Below are positions 51,455 to 60,700 of a stretch of 64,000 bases of DNA, piece after piece. Location of the stretch: positions 333,138-397,137 of the forward strand of contig JAVBVS010000024.1 of assembly GCA_036677805.1 (NCBI GenBank), read 5' to 3'. The notes under the pieces are model-generated. The model ran no database searches and was not told the DNA's origin. It saw only the letters and a list, made by a program, of their open reading frames with translations. The stretch comes from SIG78 sp036677805. GTDB lineage: Bacteria; Verrucomicrobiota; Lentisphaeria; Victivallales; Victivallaceae. Both the position numbers and the translations under genes were made by a program. Position 1 is the first letter of the stretch, and each line of letters opens with the position of its first letter.

Positions 51455-52183
51455 ATGATCAGAAAGCTTATGCCGGATCGTCGCTTTACTTTGATAGAAC
51501 TCCTCGTGGTGATCGCCATCATCGCCATTCTCGCCGCTATGCTGCTGCCGGCTTTGAGCGCGGCGCGCGAACGCGCCCGGCTGGCCAGTTGCACCAACAA
51601 ACTCAAACAGATCGGTCTGGCCCAGCTCATGTACAGCGGCGGCCACAAAGACTATATCGCCAACGCCTATGTCGGCACCACTCATATTTGCCGGGTGGCC
51701 AGTTTCGTCTGGGACAATACCGATGCCTATGTCAACTCCGTGCGTCCGTTCAATCTGCTCTATCTGAGCGGTTCCTTCGGCGACGCTCCCAAGGATACCG
51801 ACAAGGTTACCCGGAGCGAAGCGGAACGCTATGTCGGATGCCCCTCCGACAAGGTCAATTTCGGCTACGACATGGGCAACAACATCGCCGGTCAGAGTTA
51901 TGCCATGCTCTGTCACAATCCGGATGAAGCCGAAAGCAATTTCGGCGACCGTGCGCGCTCGCGTCAGCTTGTCGGCCGCGACCACCCCGGCTATGTCATC
52001 GGTTATGATTTGACCGGCGGTCCCGTCGCGTGGCCGAGCGAAGGCATCAACCACCCGTCGAGCATCAATCTGCTCTTCCTCGGCGGTCATGTCGAAGGCA
52101 AGCCCATGACCGCGGCCGAAGCCACCGCTTTCGGCAATCTGTGGGAAGCCGTGCCCAAAAAGTATGATGCCGATGCCCAGTGA
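51455..52183 (+). CDS. Pseudopilin-like protein preceding DUF4838
   Basis: This 242-residue protein has a ten-residue leader ending DRR, then FTLIELLVVIAIIAILAAML, with Glu5 present and Arg in place of Gly(-1). The shared LKQIGLAQLMYSGGHKDY segment follows. The C-terminal motif is His followed nine residues later by GG (NHPSSINLLFLGGH), a variant of H-X9-DG. AAAGGA precedes the ATG. The DUF4838 gene starts 58 bases downstream, so the two are probably co-transcribed. Its job, as for the other paralogues, may be to link a pseudopilus to the secreted partner. Confidence 0.88.
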   Translation: MIRKLMPDRRFTLIELLVVIAIIAILAAMLLPALSAARERARLASCTNKLKQIGLAQLMYSGGHKDYIANAYVGTTHICRVASFVWDNTDAYVNSVRPFNLLYLSGSFGDAPKDTDKVTRSEAERYVGCPSDKVNFGYDMGNNIAGQSYAMLCHNPDEAESNFGDRARSRQLVGRDHPGYVIGYDLTGGPVAWPSEGINHPSSINLLFLGGHVEGKPMTAAEATAFGNLWEAVPKKYDADAQ

Positions 52184-52241
52184 TCATTCAACGGCGTTCC
52201 CGCATGCCGCCTTCATTACGAAACAATTGGGATTTTGCTGC

Positions 52242-54446
52242 ATGAAACGATTTTTTGAATTCGGAAAAACCGGTGCCTTTTTTCTGGCGCTGGCCCTGAT
52301 GCTCTGTCTTGCCCGGCGGAGCGAGGCGGGCGTGATTCTTGCCGACGCCTCCGGCAACCGGACTCAGGTGCTGGTCGCCGACGACGCCCCGGAGAGCGTG
52401 GTCAAACTGGCGGACTTCCTGTCCGCGCAGGCGGCTCAAATCACCGGTCAGTCCTTTCAGGTCAACCGCGAGCGCGACGCGGCGGCGGCCTGGCCGGTCA
52501 AGCTTTACTTCGGCGCCACCCGCACGGCCGGGCCGTATCGGGCGAAACTCGACGGTTTGAACCGCGACGGATTCCTGATCCTGACTCCGGAAACGGACAA
52601 GGTGATCGTCGCCGGCAACAGTGAGCCGGCGCTCTATTGCGCCGTATTCCGGCTGCTGGAACTCTGCGGCGTCCGGTTTCTGATGCCGGGGGACGACGGG
52701 ACGGTCTACCCCGCCGACCGCAAGCTGGAACTCCCGGACACGAACCTCGTGACCGCGCCGGCATTCGAATCGCGGCTCCTGAGCTGGGGCGCCACTCCGC
52801 AAAAAGCGATGTGGTATGATTGGGCGGCGAAACTCGGGATGATCGAGCGCGTCGCGTTTCATCACAACCTCAACAACGTGCTGCCGCCGTCGCAGTATCT
52901 GGCCGCCCATCCGGAATTTTACGCCGAGCGCCGCGGCGTCCGGGTGCGTCCGGTTTCGGATGACGACACCGCGAGCTGGCAGCTCTGTTTCACCGCGCCG
53001 GGCTCGGCCGATGTCGCGGCGGAGCGGATCAAGGCGTTCTTCGCCGCCCATCCCGAAGTCGAATCCTTTTCGCTCGGGGTCAACGACAGCTACGATCACT
53101 GCGAATGCGCCGCCTGTGCCAGGCTCAACGGCAACCGGCTCAACTCCACCCAGGTTCGCCACGCTTCCGAAAGTTACTACCGCTGGTGCAATGCCGTGGC
53201 CGAAAAGGTCACCGCCGCATATCCCGACAAGCGTTTCGGTCTGCTCGCCTATGACGGCGTGCTCGATCCGCCGGATGGCGTCAAGCTGCATCCGGCGCTG
53301 ATTCCCTACATCACCGTCGACCGTTACATGTGGCTCGACCCGCAGCGCGCCGCCGCCGGTCTGGCGCATCAGCAAGCATGGGAAAATCAGGGGGTCACGC
53401 TGGGGTATTACGATTACGTCTACGGCGAAGCCTATATTGCGCCGCGCCTTTATTTTCATCACTGGCAGAAGGTTCTGCAGAATGCCTCCGCCCGCGGCGT
53501 GAAGCACTTCTACGCCGAAGCCTACTCTTCGGCCGACTGGGCCGAAGGACCGTGGCTGTATGTGACGTTGAAGCTGCTCTGGGATCCGTCGGCCGATGTC
53601 GACGCGCTGCTTTCCGACTGGTGTCAGGCGGCGGTCGGCCCCGCCGCCGCCCCGGCGCTGCTCCGGTATTACGCCAACTGGGAAAAATTCTGGACTTCCG
53701 ATGCGCTGCAGAGCGCCTGGTTCCAGAAGCTCGGCATCTATGTCTACATGGATTTCTCGTCGCGCGGCTACCTCGACCGGCTTGACGAATCGGTGCTGAC
53801 CGCGCAATCCGCGCTGCTGGATGAAATTGTGGCCAAAAGCAATTCGCCGCAGCGCGCTGGGCGGATCAAGGCCGCATTCGACTCCCGGCTGGCGCAGATC
53901 CGAAGTTATCTGGCCAACCGCAAGAACCTGACCCGACATTATGCCCCGGCCAAAATCATTTGCGCCGACGGTTTTTCCGGCGGCACGGGCACCTGGGGCC
54001 ACTGGCAGCGCGACAACAGCGCGGGCGTTTTCGCCGCCGATGCCAGGGGCGGTCATCATGCGCCGGGTTCGCTGGTGATCCGGCCCGAAGGGTCCGGCAA
54101 ACAACCGATGTGTTTTTACAACAATTTTCCCGTCGTCGCCGGGAAATATTACGAAGTCGGCGTCTGGACCAGATTGGACCATTTTCCCGTCGACGGACAG
54201 GTGATGCTGGAGGTCAAATATCAGGCCGGCGACGAATGGCTTGACGAAATCTACGCCGTAACCGTGCCCGCCGATGCCGCACGGCAGGATTGGCAGGAAC
54301 TCAAGGCTTATGTGACCCCGCCGGCCATTCCCGTCGCCCCCGGCAAGCCGCTTACCATCCGAATCCATCTGAGGGTCAACAACGCCGCCGCCGGAGCCGT
54401 CTTCTGGGACGACTTCAGACTTGGAGAAACGACGGTCACGCCGTAA
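52242..54446 (+). CDS. Secreted DUF4838 protein with a GH67-N-like domain
   Basis: The 734-residue product has a signal peptide (about 1-29, ending RSEAG). Residues about 32-165 resemble the alpha-glucuronidase (GH67) N-terminal domain, with a RxAAxxLQ-like segment (ESVVKLADFLSAQAAQITG) and the two-fold DGFLILTPETDKVIVAGN. DUF4838 (about 190-440) includes HHNLNNVLPPSQYLAAHPEFYA, FSLGVNDSYDHCECAAC and GLLAYDGV. A C-terminal CBM-like domain (about 590-730) follows. DUF4838 proteins are associated with polysaccharide degradation, but no reaction is proven. The ATG at 52242 fits the signal peptide. A terminator closes the operon. Confidence 0.85.
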   Translation: MKRFFEFGKTGAFFLALALMLCLARRSEAGVILADASGNRTQVLVADDAPESVVKLADFLSAQAAQITGQSFQVNRERDAAAAWPVKLYFGATRTAGPYRAKLDGLNRDGFLILTPETDKVIVAGNSEPALYCAVFRLLELCGVRFLMPGDDGTVYPADRKLELPDTNLVTAPAFESRLLSWGATPQKAMWYDWAAKLGMIERVAFHHNLNNVLPPSQYLAAHPEFYAERRGVRVRPVSDDDTASWQLCFTAPGSADVAAERIKAFFAAHPEVESFSLGVNDSYDHCECAACARLNGNRLNSTQVRHASESYYRWCNAVAEKVTAAYPDKRFGLLAYDGVLDPPDGVKLHPALIPYITVDRYMWLDPQRAAAGLAHQQAWENQGVTLGYYDYVYGEAYIAPRLYFHHWQKVLQNASARGVKHFYAEAYSSADWAEGPWLYVTLKLLWDPSADVDALLSDWCQAAVGPAAAPALLRYYANWEKFWTSDALQSAWFQKLGIYVYMDFSSRGYLDRLDESVLTAQSALLDEIVAKSNSPQRAGRIKAAFDSRLAQIRSYLANRKNLTRHYAPAKIICADGFSGGTGTWGHWQRDNSAGVFAADARGGHHAPGSLVIRPEGSGKQPMCFYNNFPVVAGKYYEVGVWTRLDHFPVDGQVMLEVKYQAGDEWLDEIYAVTVPADAARQDWQELKAYVTPPAIPVAPGKPLTIRIHLRVNNAAAGAVFWDDFRLGETTVTP

Positions 54447-54474
54447 CTTGCGGATATCGGTGGGACCATTCTTC

Positions 54475-54516
54475 GGCTCCGGCGCATGAGAAACGCGCCG
54501 GGGCCGGTTTTATTTT
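54475..54516 (+). terminator. Terminator between DUF4838 and the convergent AraC gene
   Basis: GGCTCCGGCGC (54475-54485) pairs with 54495-54505 (one wobble), followed by GGTTTTATTTT. The hairpin tail overlaps the last codons of the AraC gene. Confidence 0.75.
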
Positions 54517-55520
54517 CCGCGCCGGGGGCTGGCCTCGGCGTTTCGGTCGCGCGGCCCGTCGACGGCGAGGTCGGCGGCGCTTTCCTGAAGCAGCCGCTGC
54601 TGTTCGCCGGCATCAAGCCCGGCGAAGCGGCTGGGCGTCATGCCGAACCGGAGATGAAATTGACGGGTGAAATAATTGCTGTCGCTGAAGCCCGAACGCA
54701 GGGCCACCGCGCTGATCGGCAGCGATTTCTCCAGCAGCAGGGTCATGGCATGGCGCAACCGGAGATTGATCAGATAGTCGATCGCGCTGACTCCGGTCAC
54801 GGCGCGGAATTTTTTGCGGAAAACGCTGACCGACATCGCGAATTTCGCCGCCAGCTCGGCGAGCGAGACATCCGCGGTGAAGTGATGGTCGAGATAATCG
54901 ACGATCCGGCTGACGGCGTAGGCGTTGCGCATCCGCGCGCCCGGCTGGCCGTCGACCACGCAATGGCGGCAGACGGTCAGCAGGAGTTCGAGCGCGTGGG
55001 CCGCGAGATCGACCCGTTCGCCGGGTTGTTCGGGATGTTCGACCAGCTGCCACATGGTGTGACAGCGCGCGATCAGCCGCGGCAGCCATGCCGGATCGAG
55101 TTCAAGCGCGCCGCCATTTTTCATGAACAGCAGCGAACCGCCCGGCAGCGCCAGCAGATCCCGCCGGTAGAGGTCCAGAAACCAGGCCTGAAACAGGATG
55201 TTGTAAATTACGAACTCTCTGGCGTCGCGGTAGTAATGGCGGCTTCCCGGAGGAATCAGAAACGTCATCCCGGCGGCGACCGGAGCGGCTTCACCATCGG
55301 CCACATGTTCGGCGCTGCCTTCGGCGACGATGACCAGTTCATACCAGCCGTTGTGGGAATGCTCGGCGGGCAGGTTGTCGGGGAGGTGGCGCTGCGGACC
55401 GTTGAGCCAGATGTAGTGGTCGGAGCGCGCAATGAGATAATCATGGGGTTTGAACGGATCGAAACGCGCTCCCGGTGCCGGAGCGCCGGAGCGGCCGTCC
55501 GCCATGTCGTGACCTGGCAT
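54510..55520 (-). CDS. AraC-family regulator of the GH78/Tat-protein cluster
   Basis: This 336-residue protein has a cupin sensing domain (about 50-130: HSHNGWYELVIVAEGSAEHV and IPPGSRHYYRD, with histidines of a sugar-binding cupin). The C-terminal HTH pair (about 210-310) contains VSLAELAAKFAMSVSVFRKKF and ISAVALRSGFSDSNYFTRQFHLRFGMTPS. GGAAAGGA precedes the ATG. It follows the GH78 gene by 132 bases on the same strand and may control the cluster together with the GntR-type regulator at its other end. Confidence 0.9.
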   Translation of the reverse strand: MPGHDMADGRSGAPAPGARFDPFKPHDYLIARSDHYIWLNGPQRHLPDNLPAEHSHNGWYELVIVAEGSAEHVADGEAAPVAAGMTFLIPPGSRHYYRDAREFVIYNILFQAWFLDLYRRDLLALPGGSLLFMKNGGALELDPAWLPRLIARCHTMWQLVEHPEQPGERVDLAAHALELLLTVCRHCVVDGQPGARMRNAYAVSRIVDYLDHHFTADVSLAELAAKFAMSVSVFRKKFRAVTGVSAIDYLINLRLRHAMTLLLEKSLPISAVALRSGFSDSNYFTRQFHLRFGMTPSRFAGLDAGEQQRLLQESAADLAVDGPRDRNAEASPRRGK

Positions 55521-55652
55521 GATGAAATCCTTTCCGTCTCCGGTTGATTGCGAATCGATGAAATCCTTTCATATCATATCACGTTTCCGGCATTTTGCAA
55601 GTTTTCGCAGCCGGCTCCGGACGTCAGTCCGGTTCCGTCCGCGAGGGCAAAG

Positions 55653-57722
55653 TCAATCGATGTTCAGGACAATGACGCCTCCCGGCGTAGTCAGGCGCAG
55701 TTCGGCCCGGCCCAGAAATTCACGCCGCGGCCGGGCTTCATAGGTTTTCCAACCCGGCTCCAGCGGACGCAGTCCCCAGAGGTGACGTACGATCAGATTA
55801 GCCGGTGACGCTCCCCACGGATGGGCCCGGCTCATATTGTTTTTGCCGCCGTCGCCAAGCCAGGTTTCGGTGGTGACGGTGGCGCCGTCGTCGAGCATGG
55901 CGAACCAGAATTGCTTTTCATCCAGCATCAATTTCAAAGCGGCTTCCGGGCGGCCGTAACGGAAAAGCACATCAAGCAGGAACTGTGCGCTGAACAGACT
56001 GCAATTCATGCCTTGGGCTTCCACGAAATCCAATACCGTTTCAACCTGTTCCTCGGGTACTACACCGCACCACAAGGCCCAGAAATTGGCATGCAATGTG
56101 GCGTGGTTCGAACCCGCGCTGTCGCGGTAGATGCCGCGATCGACATCGAAGCATTCGCGCTGGATGGCCTCGCGCATCGCCGCGGCGAGTGCGGCGAAAC
56201 GTTTGCGGTCGGCTTCGCGGCCAAGATGGCCGGCGAGTTCTTCAAGCAGCCGGAAATTATGATGGATCAGGCAATTGGGGACAGTGCAGCCGGTTTCGTC
56301 GATGACATAGCCGTCGCGGGTCGGCGGCGGCCAGTCGATGATGATTTCATAGGGAAATTTGCGGACCGGCAGCGCCTGTTGGCAAAGCTCCACGAAGGCG
56401 GATTGCTTCACCAGCGTATCGAAGTGCCGGGCCAGAAAATCGCGGTCGCCGGTGTGGTAATAAAATTCATGAAACAGGGGAATCATCATTTGATACCACT
56501 CGCATGGCCAGGTGTGGTGTCCGAGCAGGTATTCCAGCGTCCGGCGGGCGATCGCCACCCCGCCGCCGACGGCGAAGCTGGTCCGCATCGTGATGTAGGA
56601 ATCGGCTTCATACGCGATGCGTTCGCGGCTGAAGCAGTCGGTGAAAAGGTCCATGCCGGTGGCTTTGATCGAATACTTGCAGAAATCCCACAGCCGTTGC
56701 AGTTTCGGGTCCGAGGTCGAGAATTGCGCCGCCGCATCGTCGAACGGCGCCCGGACGCTCCAGTGCGCAATCGCTTCCGGGGGCAGGGCGTCGTGATAGC
56801 CGAGCAGCTCGGCATAACGGAAAATGCGCAGGCCGAAGTGCTGGAGCTTTTGGCGTCCGGGGCGGAAATTCCAGCGTTCCTGATAACAGTTGCCGGTGCG
56901 CATCTGATAGCGCACCCTGTCGGGTTGCAGCAGCTCTTCGCCCAACCGTACTTCCACCGCGCCGCCGGCGGCCGGGCCCGCAAGGCGGAGGCCGCCGATG
57001 GCTTCGCGGCCGAAGTCGATCAGATAGTGTCCATCACCGAGCTTCTCGATCCGTTGTGGCGCAATCGCTTCATATTGATAATTATATTCGGCGGCGGCGA
57101 CAGGCACGGAAGCGGCCGCCGGGCGGCACGGCGTCCACTCCGCATCAGGCGAATATCCGGGCAGCATCCAGTCGACTGCAACGCGGTTGCCGTCGATATG
57201 CTCGAAATATTCGCCCGGGCCGGGATCGCCTTTGAAGAAATTGTACAGCCAGGCCGCTTCCCAGCAGACCGGCCGATAAATTTTTTCGGCGTCAAGTTCC
57301 AGAAAGCCGTCGCCGCTGTCGAACCGTTGGGCCGTGCCGTCGAGATAGTCGACACGCCATTCCAGCGCCGCGCCGAGCTCTTCGCCGCGCAGCATCAGCG
57401 CCAGCACATGGGTTCCGGCGGCGGCGGCGTTGAGGTCGAGGGGGAAGACGTGTTCGCAGCGCATGGTGTCGTCGGCCTGGCGCAGAGGGCCCAGACCGAA
57501 CTCCCGCCCGTCGAAAAAAAGCCGGAACTTGACGAAACTGCCGCCGATCAGCCAATTGCCGTCGGCGCCGTCGCCGCGCAGCGGCAGCCACGATTCGCGG
57601 CTGTAACGATGACGGTCGGCGACGATTTTGACGGTCAGCCGGGCGGCGCCGGGGCGGATGGGGAAAAGCCGGCGGCAGAACTTCTCGCCGACTCCCCCGA
57701 TGAAATATCTGGTCTTGTTCAA
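55653..57722 (-). CDS. GH78-type alpha-L-rhamnosidase-like enzyme, cytoplasmic
   Basis: The 689-residue protein has an N-terminal beta-sandwich (about 10-120) and an (alpha/alpha)6 barrel typical of GH78/GH95 enzymes from about 335. The acid region reads DLFTDCFSRERIAYEAD in place of the common DCPQRDERxxWxGD. The base region reads TVTTETWLGDG, and SRAHPWGASP follows. No signal peptide is present. The start is a TTG with AAGGA nine bases upstream, 22 bases after the stop of the Tat-exported protein gene, so both are in one operon. It likely cleaves terminal rhamnose or a similar deoxysugar from imported oligosaccharides. The altered motif makes the exact substrate uncertain. Confidence 0.82.
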   Translation of the reverse strand: MNKTRYFIGGVGEKFCRRLFPIRPGAARLTVKIVADRHRYSRESWLPLRGDGADGNWLIGGSFVKFRLFFDGREFGLGPLRQADDTMRCEHVFPLDLNAAAAGTHVLALMLRGEELGAALEWRVDYLDGTAQRFDSGDGFLELDAEKIYRPVCWEAAWLYNFFKGDPGPGEYFEHIDGNRVAVDWMLPGYSPDAEWTPCRPAAASVPVAAAEYNYQYEAIAPQRIEKLGDGHYLIDFGREAIGGLRLAGPAAGGAVEVRLGEELLQPDRVRYQMRTGNCYQERWNFRPGRQKLQHFGLRIFRYAELLGYHDALPPEAIAHWSVRAPFDDAAAQFSTSDPKLQRLWDFCKYSIKATGMDLFTDCFSRERIAYEADSYITMRTSFAVGGGVAIARRTLEYLLGHHTWPCEWYQMMIPLFHEFYYHTGDRDFLARHFDTLVKQSAFVELCQQALPVRKFPYEIIIDWPPPTRDGYVIDETGCTVPNCLIHHNFRLLEELAGHLGREADRKRFAALAAAMREAIQRECFDVDRGIYRDSAGSNHATLHANFWALWCGVVPEEQVETVLDFVEAQGMNCSLFSAQFLLDVLFRYGRPEAALKLMLDEKQFWFAMLDDGATVTTETWLGDGGKNNMSRAHPWGASPANLIVRHLWGLRPLEPGWKTYEARPRREFLGRAELRLTTPGGVIVLNID

Positions 57723-57744
57723 GATGTGTTGTCCTTGGAAGCTG

Positions 57745-60700
57745 CTAAAATTCCTGCGCGACCGCGCCGACTTGCTGCGGATCGAGTTTCAAAACGATGA
57801 CGGCCTGGCCGTCGACGATCTCCGGGGTGAGTTCCCGGTCGTTCCATAAGTCGCGGTAGCGCGCGCCGTCACGATGCGGAATGGCCAGTACCGGTTTTTC
57901 GATGGTGGCTGCGGTGGCGTTGCAGAGCGTCCACAGGGTGCGGTTGCGGCCGGGAAACCGATTGGCGTAGACTCCACCGGCGAGGGTCTGCACCCGGGGC
58001 GCAGGCGTCTCGGACAGGAAACAGTCGCTGTAGGCGTCTTTGATTTTGAGCGCCCGGTTGATGCGTTCGCGGAGTCGGCTTTCATGAAGAAACCAGGTGT
58101 CTTCATGGAATACGTCGCCGTTGAAAAAGGCGTAATCCACCTGTGAGGGCTTGTTGCCCGCCTCGATGCCGACCGGCAGCGCAAACAGTTTATATCGGGG
58201 CAGCAGGTAGCGCACCACGGCGAACGGCGGTTCGAATTCCGTGAGGTTGGTGCGGTCGGGAATGTCGCAGACCGGACCGAAATACTCCTGAAGCTCCATG
58301 AAGTAATAGGAGATGAAGCCGTCGCTGTACATCGAGGTCGTGTCCGGCAGTCCGTATTCGGTCCAGACCGCCACGTCTTCCGGCAACGCCGCGCGCAGTC
58401 CGGACAGGAATTTGAGGTCGCCTTTGATCGAATTCGACGGCACTTCATGGCCGTGGTCGGGAGAATAGCATTTGGTACCGTTGAAACTGCTGATAACATC
58501 GCTGTAAAGAATCTTCGCGCCGGTGTCGCGCATCAGTTTGGCCAGGTCCTGCACCGCGTAATCAATCCAGCGGTCGGAATTGAGACAGGTGTAGGTTTCG
58601 GTCGCGTTGACCAGCGGTGCGCCGTTGGGATAGGCCAGAGCCACCGCTGCCGTCGGCAACGTGCCGCCGGGAATGTCCGCATTCATATAACGGTCGCTGA
58701 TGGTGTAAAGTGAAACCGGAATGCCCAGATCCTCCTGATAGTGCCGGATCGCCTCCCGGAACGATTCCAGACCGCCGGACTGGGCGTAAAACGGCGCACT
58801 GGACCAGTTGCCGTACTGGAAGCGGTTCTCGGCGTCGCTGAAACTCCACCAGAGGTGGACGAAGTCGAGCTTGCGCCCGAGATTTTTGATCTCGAATTGA
58901 TTGACCTCGTCGATATACCAGGTTTTCTTGTCCTTGCTCAGAAGCGGCGGAATATGGTAATAACGCCAGGCCAGAGTATGGGTGGTGTGGTAGCAGCTGT
59001 TGACCATGGTCTTCAGGAAATAATCGTGATTCTGGGCGTGCTGCGGATGATAGAAGTCGGCCAGAAAATCGCGGTAAATCGCCGTGGCCGTGTGCCAGTC
59101 CCCGCCGTGGGGCTGCCAGGTAACGGTCGGCAGCGGACGTTCCGCTCCCGGTTTCAGTACGGCGAAGGGTTCCTGAAGGACGATGTCGCCGTTCAGGCCG
59201 CGGTCATTTCGGGCGGCCAGAAATTCAAGTTTGGCATGATCGCGATTGTCGACCATCAGCATCAGTCCGCGCGCCAGAGCCGAATTGAAGAAATCGAAAT
59301 ACTGATGCATGAATTCCTGTCCGTAGGCGGCGCGATAGGTTGCATTGCGGCCGCTGACTTCGGATCGGAAACGCGGGAAAAAAATCTGATCTTGACGGGT
59401 GCCGTCCAGCGCCAGATCGCGCATCGCTCCCGGTGCGACCCGAAGATTGAGTTCCTTGCTGCTGCGATTGGCGACGCTGCCGCTCCATTCGATGCCGCCG
59501 AAGCGGTTGGGCCGAAGCCCCAGCCGGATGATGATGTGGCGCAGAATTTCGCCGTTGCCCTGAAGCGTCAGGGTCGCGGCGCCATCGCGGATGGCGGCGT
59601 CGGTTACGGTGAAATTGCGTCCGGTATAGGAGTCGTTGCCGACTCGGACCGCGAGGCCGGAGGCGGGCGCCGCCTTGCCGTCGGGCAGGTGGCGCAGCGT
59701 GAAGCCGTCGGCAAGATCGAATTCGAATTGATTGACTGTCAGAATATGATCGTTCAGCGTCAGCCGGACCGGCTGTTCCGGCAAAGGCTGCGCCTCCAGT
59801 TCGAGTTTGGGTTCCGGTTGGAGCAGGGCGGCGAATTCCGGAGTTGCGGCGCCGACGGTCACTGCCGCGAGGAGCAGATCGACCTTGAAGCTGTAGAAGT
59901 GCAGCGTGACCTGCGTCAGCGTTTTGCGGGGATCAAGTGCCACCGCATAAACTCCGGAACTGCGCCCGGAAATATAAAAGGCGCGATTTTCCAGCGAGTA
60001 GGGGAAGGCCTTGGCGGCGGTGCCGTCGGCGTATTGGAGCTCGACGGTCAGATTTTCCATGTCGTCCAATCGCAACGGGCGGTTGGGCAGCGCATACAGC
60101 GCCTGCGCCGGATTGGTGTCGCTCAGCAGCAGGAAATAGAGCGCGGCGCCGCGCTGATTGACCGGCACGACGATGGCATCCTCCCGGGAAAATGGCGCGA
60201 GATACTGCCTGGAGGCGGTTTCTCCGAGAAACGGAATGCGTTCCTGGTTTTTGCGGTCGTCAAAGGGCGGTTTGACCAGATTGGAACGACCGGCTGCGAG
60301 GCGGAAGGGAATGCCCTCGAGCTGAATTTCCGGTTGGGAAAAATCGAGGATGCGGTCCTGTAGAATACCATATCGGTCGAGCGTGGCGGCGTAAAGGCCG
60401 GCGGCATCGGCATTGCAGAGACCGTCCAGGGCAATGGCCTGAAATTTGCCGTCGGCGGGAAACGCCGCATGGCAGTCGCTTTGCGGCAGCGCCGCATCAA
60501 ATGCGATATCGGCGATTGCCAGGGTTGCCTGCGAGAAGCGGGTCCTGAGCTGTACGGCGATTTCGCCCGCCACCATATTGGCCGGCAATTTGCCGGTCAC
60601 GGTATGAAATTGACTGTCGTCGAAGGCGGTTGCGGTATTGAGCATGTCTACTACCACCGGCTGGCCGGCGTTGTCCCTGCCGCGCAATTGGACAATTCCT

